Below, piece by piece: positions 1-8,133 of a stretch of 19,382 bases of DNA. Each line of letters opens with the position of its first letter. Position 1 is the stretch's first letter. The translations under genes and the position numbers were made by a program. The notes under the pieces are model-generated. The model saw only the letters and a list, made by a program, of their open reading frames with translations. It did no database searches and was not told the DNA's origin. This stretch comes from an uncultured Solobacterium sp. (lineage in GTDB: Bacteria > Bacillota_I > Bacilli_A > Erysipelotrichales > Erysipelotrichaceae): the NCBI GenBank assembly GCA_900543035.1, contig UQPV01000047.1:1-19382 (forward strand), in the 5' to 3' direction.

Positions 1-62
1 TCAGTTTGTCGGCATCTGTTCATTTTATCGTGATGTTTTCCTGGCCTTTTCGTTCAATTTAA

Positions 63-161
63 TGTGATGTTCTACATACAGATAAAACGGCCGTAGAAAT
101 TGAATGGCATCTGGATACTTTGGTTCGAGAGGATCTATTTGACTATATCACCAAGGCGTGA
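63..161 (+). pseudogene. Possible C-terminal remnant of an unidentified protein
   Basis: From the TAA at 60-62 to the TGA at 159-161 there is an open stretch that reads like the end of a real protein (…TAVEIEWHLDTLVRED…DYITKA). It has no start codon and no ribosome binding site. Another frame, open from base 2 to the stop at 65-67, also reads protein-like (QFVGICSFYRDVF…), so this may be the tail of a frameshifted gene that begins left of the window. The family is not identifiable. The VEIEW pattern is faintly like the ends of serine recombinases, but this is a guess. Confidence 0.2.
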
Positions 162-218
162 AGATCAAGAGACCGTAAGATCAACAGCGGTAATCGTATG
201 AATAGAAAGGAAAAGCAT

Positions 219-269
219 ATGGGAATGATCGGGCAGTGCGACATTTCGATATGTCGGACAAAGAAATGA
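219..269 (+). CDS. 16-codon upstream ORF coupled to the Nudix gene
   Basis: ATG at 219 is preceded by a good purine-rich ribosome binding site (AGAAAGGAAAAG, about 204-215) and encodes MGMIGQCDISICRTKK. Its TGA overlaps the ATG at 266 in an ATGA arrangement. The downstream Nudix start has only a weak site of its own, so ribosomes ending here could re-initiate on it. This is the sequence-based reason for placing the Nudix start at 266. The peptide itself resembles nothing I recognise and may have no function beyond translation coupling. Confidence 0.35.
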   Translation: MGMIGQCDISICRTKK

Positions 270-661
270 AAACGATAAAAGTGGTTGCAGCCATCATCAA
301 ACATGGCGATAAAGTATTTGCTACACAGCGAGGATATGGAGAACTGAAAGGCGGGTGGGAGTTTCCCGGCGGTAAGATCGAGGCAGGAGAAACACCGCAA
401 CAAGCATTGATCCGGGAAATCAAAGAAGAACTGGACACAGAGATAGAAGTGAATGCGTATATGGATACGGTGGAATATGACTATCCGACATTTCATTTAT
501 CCATGGATTGTTATTGGTGTACGGTCAAGCACGGGCATTTGGTATTGTTGGAACATGAAGCGAGCAAATGGCTGAGCGCAGAGGAATTAAATAGTGTAGA
601 GTGGTTACCTGCTGACTTGATATTGATCGATCAGATCCGCAAGGAACTAACACATCGATGA
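266..661 (+). CDS. MutT-like Nudix hydrolase (8-oxo-dGTP diphosphatase family)
   Basis: A 131-residue protein of normal MutT size. It contains a complete Nudix box, starting in GGWEFPGGKIEAGET and continuing through REIKEELD, which satisfies GX5EX7REUXEEXGU in all metal-binding positions except the final Gly. In the family this box binds divalent metal and hydrolyses nucleoside diphosphates linked to another group. The closeness to MutT (KVVAAII start, GGWEFPGGK, tail LIDQIRKEL) suggests an 8-oxo-dGTP sanitising enzyme in the cytoplasm. In-frame alternatives are GTG at 236 and ATG at 251. I prefer ATG 266 because the upstream ORF stops on it and MutT proteins usually begin at this point. No terminator follows directly; a short stem (680-695) lacks a T-run. 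Confidence 0.85.
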   Translation: MKTIKVVAAIIKHGDKVFATQRGYGELKGGWEFPGGKIEAGETPQQALIREIKEELDTEIEVNAYMDTVEYDYPTFHLSMDCYWCTVKHGHLVLLEHEASKWLSAEELNSVEWLPADLILIDQIRKELTHR

Positions 662-825
662 TCAAGCGAAAGGTTAACAGATCAGGCATCTGATCAGACA
701 GAGCGATGATCCTTGCTGGATAAGCAGAACGAGGGGTGAACGAGTGTGAGATCATCATGCGGATGAGCAATGCTGACTACTTCAGGATGTGTTTTGTTCA
801 ACCTACTATTCTCCGGAAGAAAGCG

Positions 826-853
826 TTTACAGCGTTTTTTACGATGCTATACT
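826..853 (+). promoter_or_regulatory. Sigma-A-type promoter of the small-peptide locus
   Basis: TTTACA (826-831), a 16-bp spacer and TATACT (848-853) make a near-consensus housekeeping promoter. Transcription would start around 860, right at the SD of the small ORF at 878. It is also the best promoter candidate visible upstream of the giant glycosidase at 1026. The rest of the 662-1025 interval holds the small ORF, a hairpin and an AT palindrome, and no other gene that I can support. Confidence 0.6.
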
Positions 854-877
854 GAACGCGGGGAGGAGGTGGTACCA

Positions 878-976
878 GTGGGTATCGTAGATGAATGTAT
901 GGGCACGTTTACGGCAGCTTTTCTTTTCTTCTCGGCCGTAAGGGTGCCCATTCATTTTGCGTTTTCTGAGAAGTAA
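878..976 (+). CDS. Small hydrophobic peptide, possibly holin-like or type I toxin-like
   Basis: GTG at 878 sits 8-9 bases after a near-perfect Shine-Dalgarno (GGGAGGAGG, 861-869) and opens a 32-codon ORF. The peptide has a short acidic head (GIVDEC), a hydrophobic core (TFTAAFLFFSAV) and a charged tail ending SEK. The locus is compact: strong promoter, 5' end almost at the SD, single-pass hydrophobic peptide. That layout recalls the small holin-like toxin loci of Bacillota, which also show a GGGAGGTGATACC-like start region. The protein match to that family is loose, so it could be a decayed member or a leader peptide for the downstream gene. In-frame extension upstream to 770 crosses the promoter and is unlikely. 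Confidence 0.35.
   Translation: MGIVDECMGTFTAAFLFFSAVRVPIHFAFSEK
901..950 (+). other. Imperfect hairpin inside the small ORF and leader
   Basis: GGGCACGTTTACGGC (901-915) can pair with GCCGTAAGGGTGCCC (935-949), with two central mismatches, around a pyrimidine-rich loop. The following bases are T-rich but interrupted (TTCATTTTGCGTTTTCTG), so it could act as a weak terminator or attenuator between the promoter at 826 and the glycosidase gene. Confidence 0.45.
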
Positions 977-994
977 AGAAGAAAGGAAATGGTC

Positions 995-1011
995 ATAATT
1001 ATAATAATTAT
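995..1011 (+). repeat. Tandem 8-bp AT palindrome upstream of the GH20 gene
   Basis: ATAATTAT (995-1002) and a second ATAATTAT (1004-1011) are separated by one A. Each unit is itself a palindrome. It lies 15 bases before the start of the giant gene and could be a protein-binding site or simply an AT-rich spacer. TATAAT-like hexamers inside it lack a plausible -35. Confidence 0.4.
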
Positions 1012-1025
1012 ACTTGGAAAAATGA

Positions 1026-4000
1026 ATGAAGAGCTTTCGAAAATGGGTTTCTGCGCTGACGGCATTGCTGCTGTGCGTGCAATGTCTGCCAGTGTCGATC
1101 CAGGCAGCGGCGCCCTTTTCCGGTTCAGGAACTGCGGAAGATCCTTATCTGATCGAAAACGCTGCTGACCTGCGGGAAATGTCGGATCTGGTCAATGCAG
1201 ATCCAGAATATGGAAACAGCAGTTATGAGATGACTGCGGACATCGATCTTGAGGGTGCGGCGTTTATGCCGATCGGAACCAACGATCACAAATTCAGCGG
1301 TACCTTTGATGGAAACGGCTATGCCGTATCGAACTTGAATGTCGATGTGAGCAGCGAGCCATCCGGACTGTTCGGCTTTGTCGAACGCGGAACGATCCGC
1401 AATGTCGGCGTGGAGAGCGGAACGGTCAAGGGGACGATCCGCGTCGGCGGTCTGGTCGGCCGGACGATGTATGCGGAGATCATCAACTGCTTCTCAAAGG
1501 CAGATGTATCGGGATCGAATGATGTCGGCGGCCTCATCGGCATGTTCAACAACTCCGATCTGTACAACAGCTACACCTGGGGCAAGGTCGAAGCCAGCGG
1601 CGTGACAGCAGGCGGTCTGCTCGGCGGCGCTAACCGCAGCATCGATCCTGCGTATGAATCAAACGTTGCCAACTGCTATACCAGAGCCACCGTATCTGGA
1701 GGATCGAATGTCGGCGTGCTCATCGGCTATGATGAGTCAGCGGCTGGATATGTGACCAATTACGGACAGCTGTATTATCCGGAAGAGTCACAGATAGCGC
1801 CGGTGGGAAATAATACCATCGCGACAGTGCAGGGCATTTCCGCAGCCGATTTCGCGGATGGCACGCTGATGGACCAGCTGAATGCACAGCGCCAGGAAGA
1901 CTGGAGCGTGTGGGTGAGCGGAGAATGGGATGTGCCTGAATTTGACACTGGCATGTCTGAATGCGGCCTGGTCGGCCAAGGCACCTCCGCGAGCCCGTAC
2001 AAGATCAGCACTGCGGCCGATCTGCGGCTGATGTCTTCTCTTATCGCATCAGACGCATCATTTGCGGATGATCATTATCGTCTGGCCGCAGATATCGACC
2101 TGCAGGATGAAGCCTTTGATCCGATCGGCAAGACCGCGCATTTCAGCGGCGTGTTCGATGGCCAAGGCCATGTGATCTCAGGTCTGCAGATCACGGATGA
2201 CAGCGAGAACACCGGACTGTTCGCCTTCGTGGAAAACGGCACTGTCCGCAATGTAGGCATCGCCAGCGGAACGATCAGCGGCGGAAACCAGACCGGCGTG
2301 CTCATCGGAAGAACGATGAATGCTACGATCATGAACTGCTTCTCCAAAGCAGAGGTCAGCGGCGGACATAACACCGGCGGTCTGGTCGGCATGTTCAATA
2401 ATTCCGCCATGGCCAACTGCTATGCCTGGGGAACCATCCAGGGCGAAGAATCAGTCGGCGGCCTGTGCGGATCGGTCAACCGCAGCATCGATCCGGCACT
2501 GGAGGGCTCAGTGCGTAACTGTTATTCCATCGCGGATGTCTCTGCTTCTGTACGATATGCCGGAACGGCGTTTGGCTACGATGAATCAGCCGCAGACGCT
2601 GCGTATGACACCGTGATGCACAATGTGTTCTTCCCGGCCGGCAGCGCTGGCATCGGCAATGCTGAGCGGGAAGAAGTCATCGCGCTGCAACAGGAAGCGT
2701 TCACCAACGGCGTGCTCTATGGCCAGCTGAATGACGGCCTTCAGGAGGGCTATGACACCTGGTATCAGGGCAGTGAAGGCTATCCGGAATTTTCTGGAAA
2801 GGTCATGGTGATCACGTCATTGGAAGGCTCAGGGACCGAGGAAGATCCGTATCTGATCCAGGATGGAGAAGATCTGGTCGAGATGGCCCGCATGATCGAT
2901 ATCTCTGCAGACTGTGCCGCAGCTTATTATCGGATGAGCGCCGATATCGAGATGAAGGATATCGCGTTTGCCGGCATGGCCTCCGTGAACCGTTTCAGCG
3001 GCACGTTCGATGGCGCAGGGCATGTCATCTATGATCTGCATATCGATCAACAGCAGGATACGGTCGGTCTGTTCCACATGGTGGAGGGCGGAACGATCTG
3101 CAACCTGGGCATCGAAAGCGGCATGATCGAAGCGGGCAATGAAGTCGGTGCCTTGATCGGAAAGGCCGTGAATGCCACCGTGCGCAACTGCTATAACAAC
3201 GCGGTCGTCAAAGGCTTTACCGAAGTCGGTGGTTTGATCGGCGATATGCGTTCGACACAGATCCTGAATGCATATCAGAGTGGTGATGTGCGTGGCTCTA
3301 TCTCCATCGGCGGTCTGGTCGGCAATGTCAGCGCCGCATTGGATGGAGAGCCTTCGCTCATCCGCAACTGCTACAACGGCGGTCATGTATTCTGGGGCAC
3401 GCATTCCGGAAAGATCGTCGGCAGCGTGGAAGCCGAGAGCGCGATCGCTTATGAACATGTATATTATGACAAGGACGCTGTCCCAGATGTCTCAGTCGGT
3501 AATTTTGTTTCCGCAGAAGGCATCACGGCGCTGAGCGCCGCGCAGATCGTCAGCCAGGAACTGGCCGATCTGCTGAATGAGGCAGATGAGGAAGCATTCA
3601 GCGACTGGATGCTGGGCGCTGACGGCGAAGTCCGTCTGTCGCTTTTCGATGAGGTCTCTGCGCTGGAGCTGTTCATGGCTTCCATCGAAGATGATCCGCA
3701 GGTCACGGACGGCCATGTCGTGCTTCCGGAAAATGACCGGTATCGCGCCGTGCTCGCCGGCTCCAACAATCAGCAGGTCGTCGACCTGGATGGAACGGTG
3801 TATACGCCGCTGAGAGATCAGACCGTATATCTGCTGGTCGATATTCAGGATAAGGAGAGCGGGGAGACCCTTGCGCGCCTTGACCGCAATGTGCTCATTC
3901 ATGTGGAAGGTGAATATGCGCAGGAAGACATCAACCCGATCCCGAATGTGGTTCCGGGCCTGCGTGAATGGGTCGGCCTGGAGGGCAGCTTCATCGTGGA

Positions 4001-7000
4001 TGCAGACACGCGCATCGTGGCTGAAAGCGAAGATGCTTATCAGGCTGCTCTGCAGCTGCGGTCTTATCTCAGCGAGATGAGTGATATTTCCGTGGAAATC
4101 GTACGGGAAGGCGCGCGTGAAGGCGACATCGTCCTGAATCAGGATGCTACGCTGAGCGATGAGCTGGATGAAGAAGGCTACCTCATCCACGTCGGTGATC
4201 AGATCGTCATCGATGCCCCTGCATACATCGGTCTGCTGTATGGCGGAGTGAGCATCTCACAGATCCTGTATCAGGATGAGATGCATGCGCGTGTGCCTAA
4301 GGGCATCATTCGCGACTATCCGGAATACAGCGTACGCGGCGGCATGCATGATGTGGCCCGCAAGTATTTCTCACTGGACTATATCGAGGAAATGGGTCGC
4401 TATATGGCATGGTTCAAGCTGAATACGCTGCATCTGCATATCAATGAAGACAGCGGACTGGGCGGAGAGTATTCCTCCTCGTTCGTGGTGGAAAGCAAGA
4501 AATATCCGCAGCTGAATACGTATAATGGCGAATATGTCTGGTCTCAGGATGATTATCGCCAAATGCAGAAGGATCTGAAGAAGGTCGGCATCGATGTGGT
4601 CACCGAGATCGATACCCCAGGACACGCGACCATCTTCCAGCTCATCGATCCGGAGATCGTCAACGGCTCGAACTTCGACCTCAGCAATCATTATGACGAA
4701 TGTCTGGCGCTGATCGAGGATGTATTTGATGAATTCCTGGATGGCGAAGATCCGGTATTCCAGAACGCCGTGGTGCATATCGGTACGGACGAATCAGCCA
4801 ACACCAATGAAAACATGCGGCGCTACATCAACGATCTGGCACAGTACTGTCTGGCCAAGGACAATATCGACGAAGTGTATTTCTGGGGCAATCTTTCGCT
4901 TTATTACGGATTCAATGAGATCGATCCAGATCACGTGGCTGCACAGGTATGGGATTCTGCCGATCAGCGCGTGGATGAAGCGCTGGCCAGCGGATTTGAT
5001 GTGATCAACAGCACGTCCAATTCCCTTTACCTCATCCCGGGCAATGCCAACGGCCTGCACAATGGATATGTCGACATGTCCACATTCTATGAGACATGGG
5101 ATGGTGTCACCGATTTTGACACTAACCGGCAGAGCAACCCGAGCTATATCTCCAACCGCAATTATTATTGCGCCTACGATCTGTTATTGGGCGATCCGCA
5201 GATCCTGGGTGCGATCTACTGTAACTGGAACGACCGCTCCTGGGCCAATGACTTTGACGTCCTGGATCTGATGATCTCGTATATCGGCGTCGTCTCAGAA
5301 AAGACCTGGTATGGTGACAGTGACCGCTTTGATTCCGGCGCAGACTTTGTCCAGGCGTTCGAAGCAGTCGGAGACCGTGCGCCAGATGTCAATCCGCGCC
5401 GCATCGTGGATACGGATTCGGACATCATCGCCAGATATCAGTTTGATGAGATGAACGAAGGCACGATCGAAGATCAGGAGAACGACTACGATCTGCAGAC
5501 AGACGGTACGCTCGTTCAGCGCGATGAGACCAACGGCAATGCGCTGCGTCTGGATGGGGCAAGCCTGCATGCGCCGTTTGAGGCCGTCGGTTATCCATAT
5601 ACGGTATCCTTTGATCTGTATCTGGATGGAGAGCAGCCGGAAGACGCGATCTTGTTCCAGGATGAATACTGCACGTTCTATCTGAACGATCAGGGCCGCG
5701 GCGTCGGCTTCCAGACCGGCAAATACGGCATGAGCTTCAATGCGTCGATCCCGGAAAATGAATGGGTCAACGTAAAGATCACCAGCATGTATCAGCACGG
5801 CGGTTCCGCTGTCACGACGCTGATCATCAACGATGAGATGTATCCGGCCGTTCTGGTCGATAAGCCGCAGAGCGTCACTTCTCATTCCACGACTTCTTTC
5901 CTCGGCACCGCAGAGATGTTCATCCATATGAACGGCATGGTCGATAATCTGATCTTCGGTAATCAGTATCTACAGATGTTCGGCCCGGATGGTGAGTTTA
6001 CCTTCGAGGGAGAAGGAACGGCGCAGGATCCTTACCGCATCGAAGACGCGCAGGATATGCGGATGTTCGGTCTGCTGGTCAGCACCGGAAAGTATCAGGA
6101 TGCACATTTCCGTCTGGAAGATGACATCGATATGGGCGATACTCGCTATATGCCGGCTGGCGAATTCAATGGCGTATTCGATGGCGGCGGACACAGCATC
6201 AGCAACCTGAACATCAGCTCGGAGAGCGAGAACACCGGCCTGATCGGTTTCCTGAACGGCGGCACGGTCAAGGCTCTGGGCATCGAGAGCGGAACCATTT
6301 CAGGCGGAGCCAGGGTCGGCGCCATCGCCGGAAGGACGATGTACGCCACGATCCGCAACTGTTATAACAAGGCTGAGGTGAGCGGCAGCAACGATATCGG
6401 CGGCATCGCGGGCATGTTCAACAATTCCGTGATGGAAAACTGCTTCAACTGGGGCGATGTTCATGCGGAAGTAGAGTCGGTCGGCGGACTCATCGGCGGA
6501 GCGAATCGAAGCATCGATCCGTCCACTCCGACGATCATCACCAACTGCTACAGCATCGGCAATGCGACTGCCGGCGTGCAGTATGCCGGCACGCTGATCG
6601 GATATGATGAATCCACGGCAGGCGAGACGTATCAGGTCACGCTGAAGGATCTTTATTATCCGCAGGATTTGACTGCCATCGGAAACAATACGCGTGAGGA
6701 ATGCACGGCGATGAGCAAGACGCAGATGACAGATGGCACGCTGACCCAGAGGCTGAATGATGGTCTGCCGGAAGGCGGCACCGCATGGATCACTTCGTCA
6801 TCTGGTTATCCGGAATTCGCCGATGCGCCGCAGCCGGCAAGCGACGCCGCGATCCAGGCATTGCGCAATATGGTCGAAAAGGCCATCGCGTTAGGCTCTG
6901 AGGATGCGGCGCTGAACGAAGCGATCACCAATGCAGAGACGGTCCTGGCCAAGGAAGCGCCGACCACGACCGAGGTCGTCACCGCACTGCTCGACCTGAG

Positions 7001-7994
7001 CGAAGCGATGCAGGCCCTGAACACCGATGAAGGTGAGGACGCGCTGCGCAAAGACGTACAGGCGACGATCGACTTCATCAAGGAAAACATCCTGACCAAC
7101 GTGGACAACGTGCGCCCGGGCAAGGTGCAGGCGCTGAAAGACGCAGTCGCCGCAGCACAGACCGTTGTTGACGACCCGGATGCAACAGCCGATGAGCTGA
7201 AGGCAGCGAACAAGGCGATGACCAAGGCAGCCCAGGAGCTGTGGGAGATCGTGTCCAAGGCAGAGCTGAATGCGCTGATCACGGCCGCAAAGGGCTACCT
7301 CGACGGTGACTACACAGCAGAAAGCCTCGAGGCACTGCAGGCAGCGATCGACGCTGCACAGGCCGTGGCAGGCAATGACGATGCGACGACGGCAGAAGTC
7401 ACGCAAGCCATCACGAACCTGAGCGATGCGATCGCTAATCTGGAAAAAATCAAGTTAGATACGAGCGCGCTCGAACACGAGATCGAGCTCGTCAGCGAGA
7501 TGATCGCCAACCTCGATGACTATATCCCAAGCAGCGTCGAAGGACTGCAGGAGAAGCTGGATGCAGCGAAGAACGCGCTGAACACAGCGGCGAGCCAGGC
7601 GGAGATCGACGAAGCGGCGAAGAGCTTACGAGAAGCACGCCTGAACGCGCGCACGAAGGCCGATGTCAGCGCATTGGAAGAGCTGATCGCCTATGCGAAC
7701 AGCCTTGATCTGCGCGGCTACACGTCTTCCAGCTTCCACGCGCTGAATCAGAAGATCGCCGAGGTGAAGCTGAGGATGAACGATCCTGAACTGACACAGG
7801 AGGAAGCAGACGCACTGGCAGATGAGCTGAAGGATGCCATTGCCGCGCTTCAGCCGAAACCGGCTGAAGAGGGCGGGCAGAACGCGGCAGATGCACAGAC
7901 AGCCGCACGAAGCGCATGCGGCATGGGCATGGTCGTCATCACTGCCGCTGCTGCAGCGGTCCTGCTGCGAAGAAGACAGCGCAGGATCAGATAA
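1026..7994 (+). CDS. Giant secreted GH20 exo-hexosaminidase with GLUG, LamG-like and FIVAR modules
   Basis: 2322 residues. Residues 1-29 form a signal peptide (basic KSFRK, hydrophobic core, cleavage near SIQAAA). GLUG-type repeat modules follow at about 33-310, 317-597 and 601-885. An Ig-like segment (about 890-965) precedes the GH20 support domain (about 980-1095). The GH20 catalytic barrel (about 1097-1435) carries LHLHINED, EIDTPGHA and the acid/assisting pair in HIGTDES (H1251, D1255, E1256). A LamG/concanavalin-like domain (about 1464-1652) follows, then a fourth GLUG module (1662-1935), roughly five three-helix FIVAR units (about 1940-2285), a membrane span (about 2299-2314) and an RRRQRRIR tail. 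GH20 enzymes remove terminal N-acetylhexosamine or lacto-N-biose from glycans, so host mucin or milk-type glycans are the likely target at the cell surface; the exact linkage is inference. The start ATG 1026 follows a weak GGAAAAA. The canonical LPXTG is absent. Confidence 0.9.
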   Translation: MKSFRKWVSALTALLLCVQCLPVSIQAAAPFSGSGTAEDPYLIENAADLREMSDLVNADPEYGNSSYEMTADIDLEGAAFMPIGTNDHKFSGTFDGNGYAVSNLNVDVSSEPSGLFGFVERGTIRNVGVESGTVKGTIRVGGLVGRTMYAEIINCFSKADVSGSNDVGGLIGMFNNSDLYNSYTWGKVEASGVTAGGLLGGANRSIDPAYESNVANCYTRATVSGGSNVGVLIGYDESAAGYVTNYGQLYYPEESQIAPVGNNTIATVQGISAADFADGTLMDQLNAQRQEDWSVWVSGEWDVPEFDTGMSECGLVGQGTSASPYKISTAADLRLMSSLIASDASFADDHYRLAADIDLQDEAFDPIGKTAHFSGVFDGQGHVISGLQITDDSENTGLFAFVENGTVRNVGIASGTISGGNQTGVLIGRTMNATIMNCFSKAEVSGGHNTGGLVGMFNNSAMANCYAWGTIQGEESVGGLCGSVNRSIDPALEGSVRNCYSIADVSASVRYAGTAFGYDESAADAAYDTVMHNVFFPAGSAGIGNAEREEVIALQQEAFTNGVLYGQLNDGLQEGYDTWYQGSEGYPEFSGKVMVITSLEGSGTEEDPYLIQDGEDLVEMARMIDISADCAAAYYRMSADIEMKDIAFAGMASVNRFSGTFDGAGHVIYDLHIDQQQDTVGLFHMVEGGTICNLGIESGMIEAGNEVGALIGKAVNATVRNCYNNAVVKGFTEVGGLIGDMRSTQILNAYQSGDVRGSISIGGLVGNVSAALDGEPSLIRNCYNGGHVFWGTHSGKIVGSVEAESAIAYEHVYYDKDAVPDVSVGNFVSAEGITALSAAQIVSQELADLLNEADEEAFSDWMLGADGEVRLSLFDEVSALELFMASIEDDPQVTDGHVVLPENDRYRAVLAGSNNQQVVDLDGTVYTPLRDQTVYLLVDIQDKESGETLARLDRNVLIHVEGEYAQEDINPIPNVVPGLREWVGLEGSFIVDADTRIVAESEDAYQAALQLRSYLSEMSDISVEIVREGAREGDIVLNQDATLSDELDEEGYLIHVGDQIVIDAPAYIGLLYGGVSISQILYQDEMHARVPKGIIRDYPEYSVRGGMHDVARKYFSLDYIEEMGRYMAWFKLNTLHLHINEDSGLGGEYSSSFVVESKKYPQLNTYNGEYVWSQDDYRQMQKDLKKVGIDVVTEIDTPGHATIFQLIDPEIVNGSNFDLSNHYDECLALIEDVFDEFLDGEDPVFQNAVVHIGTDESANTNENMRRYINDLAQYCLAKDNIDEVYFWGNLSLYYGFNEIDPDHVAAQVWDSADQRVDEALASGFDVINSTSNSLYLIPGNANGLHNGYVDMSTFYETWDGVTDFDTNRQSNPSYISNRNYYCAYDLLLGDPQILGAIYCNWNDRSWANDFDVLDLMISYIGVVSEKTWYGDSDRFDSGADFVQAFEAVGDRAPDVNPRRIVDTDSDIIARYQFDEMNEGTIEDQENDYDLQTDGTLVQRDETNGNALRLDGASLHAPFEAVGYPYTVSFDLYLDGEQPEDAILFQDEYCTFYLNDQGRGVGFQTGKYGMSFNASIPENEWVNVKITSMYQHGGSAVTTLIINDEMYPAVLVDKPQSVTSHSTTSFLGTAEMFIHMNGMVDNLIFGNQYLQMFGPDGEFTFEGEGTAQDPYRIEDAQDMRMFGLLVSTGKYQDAHFRLEDDIDMGDTRYMPAGEFNGVFDGGGHSISNLNISSESENTGLIGFLNGGTVKALGIESGTISGGARVGAIAGRTMYATIRNCYNKAEVSGSNDIGGIAGMFNNSVMENCFNWGDVHAEVESVGGLIGGANRSIDPSTPTIITNCYSIGNATAGVQYAGTLIGYDESTAGETYQVTLKDLYYPQDLTAIGNNTREECTAMSKTQMTDGTLTQRLNDGLPEGGTAWITSSSGYPEFADAPQPASDAAIQALRNMVEKAIALGSEDAALNEAITNAETVLAKEAPTTTEVVTALLDLSEAMQALNTDEGEDALRKDVQATIDFIKENILTNVDNVRPGKVQALKDAVAAAQTVVDDPDATADELKAANKAMTKAAQELWEIVSKAELNALITAAKGYLDGDYTAESLEALQAAIDAAQAVAGNDDATTAEVTQAITNLSDAIANLEKIKLDTSALEHEIELVSEMIANLDDYIPSSVEGLQEKLDAAKNALNTAASQAEIDEAAKSLREARLNARTKADVSALEELIAYANSLDLRGYTSSSFHALNQKIAEVKLRMNDPELTQEEADALADELKDAIAALQPKPAEEGGQNAADAQTAARSACGMGMVVITAAAAAVLLRRRQRRIR
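1122..3645 (+). repeat. Three tandem ~280-codon GLUG modules
   Basis: Modules start at about 1122, 1974 and 2826, each with a G-x-GT-x-x-x-PY-x-I opening. The same landmarks recur: FSGTFDG, NTGLF-type turns, GMFNNS, NRSID and GYDESA. Stretches such as the GCATCGATCC around 1640 and 2488 are shared at DNA level, while the third copy is more divergent and lacks NRSID. Confidence 0.75.
6006..6830 (+). repeat. Fourth GLUG module, displaced C-terminal to the GH20 domain
   Basis: It opens with EGEGTAQDPYRI and carries FNGVFDG, GMFNNS, GGANRSID and GYDEST. It is closer to modules one and two than module three is, although the hydrolase and LamG-like domains separate it from them. A module duplication or shuffling event would explain this. 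Confidence 0.75.
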
Positions 7995-8002
7995 ACACTT
8001 GA

Positions 8003-8041
8003 AGAGCGGGAAATGCGAAAGCATCACCCGCTTTTCTATTT
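8003..8041 (+). terminator. Intrinsic terminator of the GH20 gene
   Basis: Outer stem AGCGGG (8005-8010) with CCCGCT (8027-8032), inner stem ATGC-GAAA-GCAT with a GNRA-like loop, then TTTTCTATTT. It lies 10 bases after the stop codon. Confidence 0.85.
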
Positions 8042-8081
8042 GGCCAGCGAGCGGTGAAAAGATGGGAAATGATGGGATTGC

Positions 8082-8110
8082 TTGACAATAAATGAATGAT
8101 CATTTATTAT
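8082..8110 (+). promoter_or_regulatory. TetR promoter with overlapping perfect operator palindrome
   Basis: TTGACA (8082-8087), a 17-bp spacer and TATTAT (8105-8110) form a near-consensus promoter. The 22-bp element 8087-8108 is a perfect inverted repeat, AATAAATGA and TCATTTATT around four bases, filling the whole spacer and part of the -10. Dimeric TetR-family proteins bind such sites, so autorepression of the next gene is the simplest reading. Confidence 0.85.
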
Positions 8111-8133
8111 AGGATCCGTAGAGGTGCCGTCAG

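Noticed and set aside
680..695. GATCAG-GCAT-CTGATC stem after the Nudix gene as a terminator
   Set aside because: It is only 6 bp with no T-run following, so not enough to call termination.
770..877. Upstream extension of the small peptide to ATG 770
   Set aside because: The extension crosses a near-consensus promoter, and the perfect SD points to GTG 878.
1122..3645. Repeats in the GLUG region as a CRISPR-like array
   Set aside because: The repeat period is about 850 bases, in frame and protein-coding; there are no short direct repeats with unique spacers.
2829..4190. Large minus-strand ORFs opposite the GH20 gene (for example 2829-3458 and 3492-4190)
   Set aside because: They are antisense shadows of a confidently coding gene, without SDs or domains.
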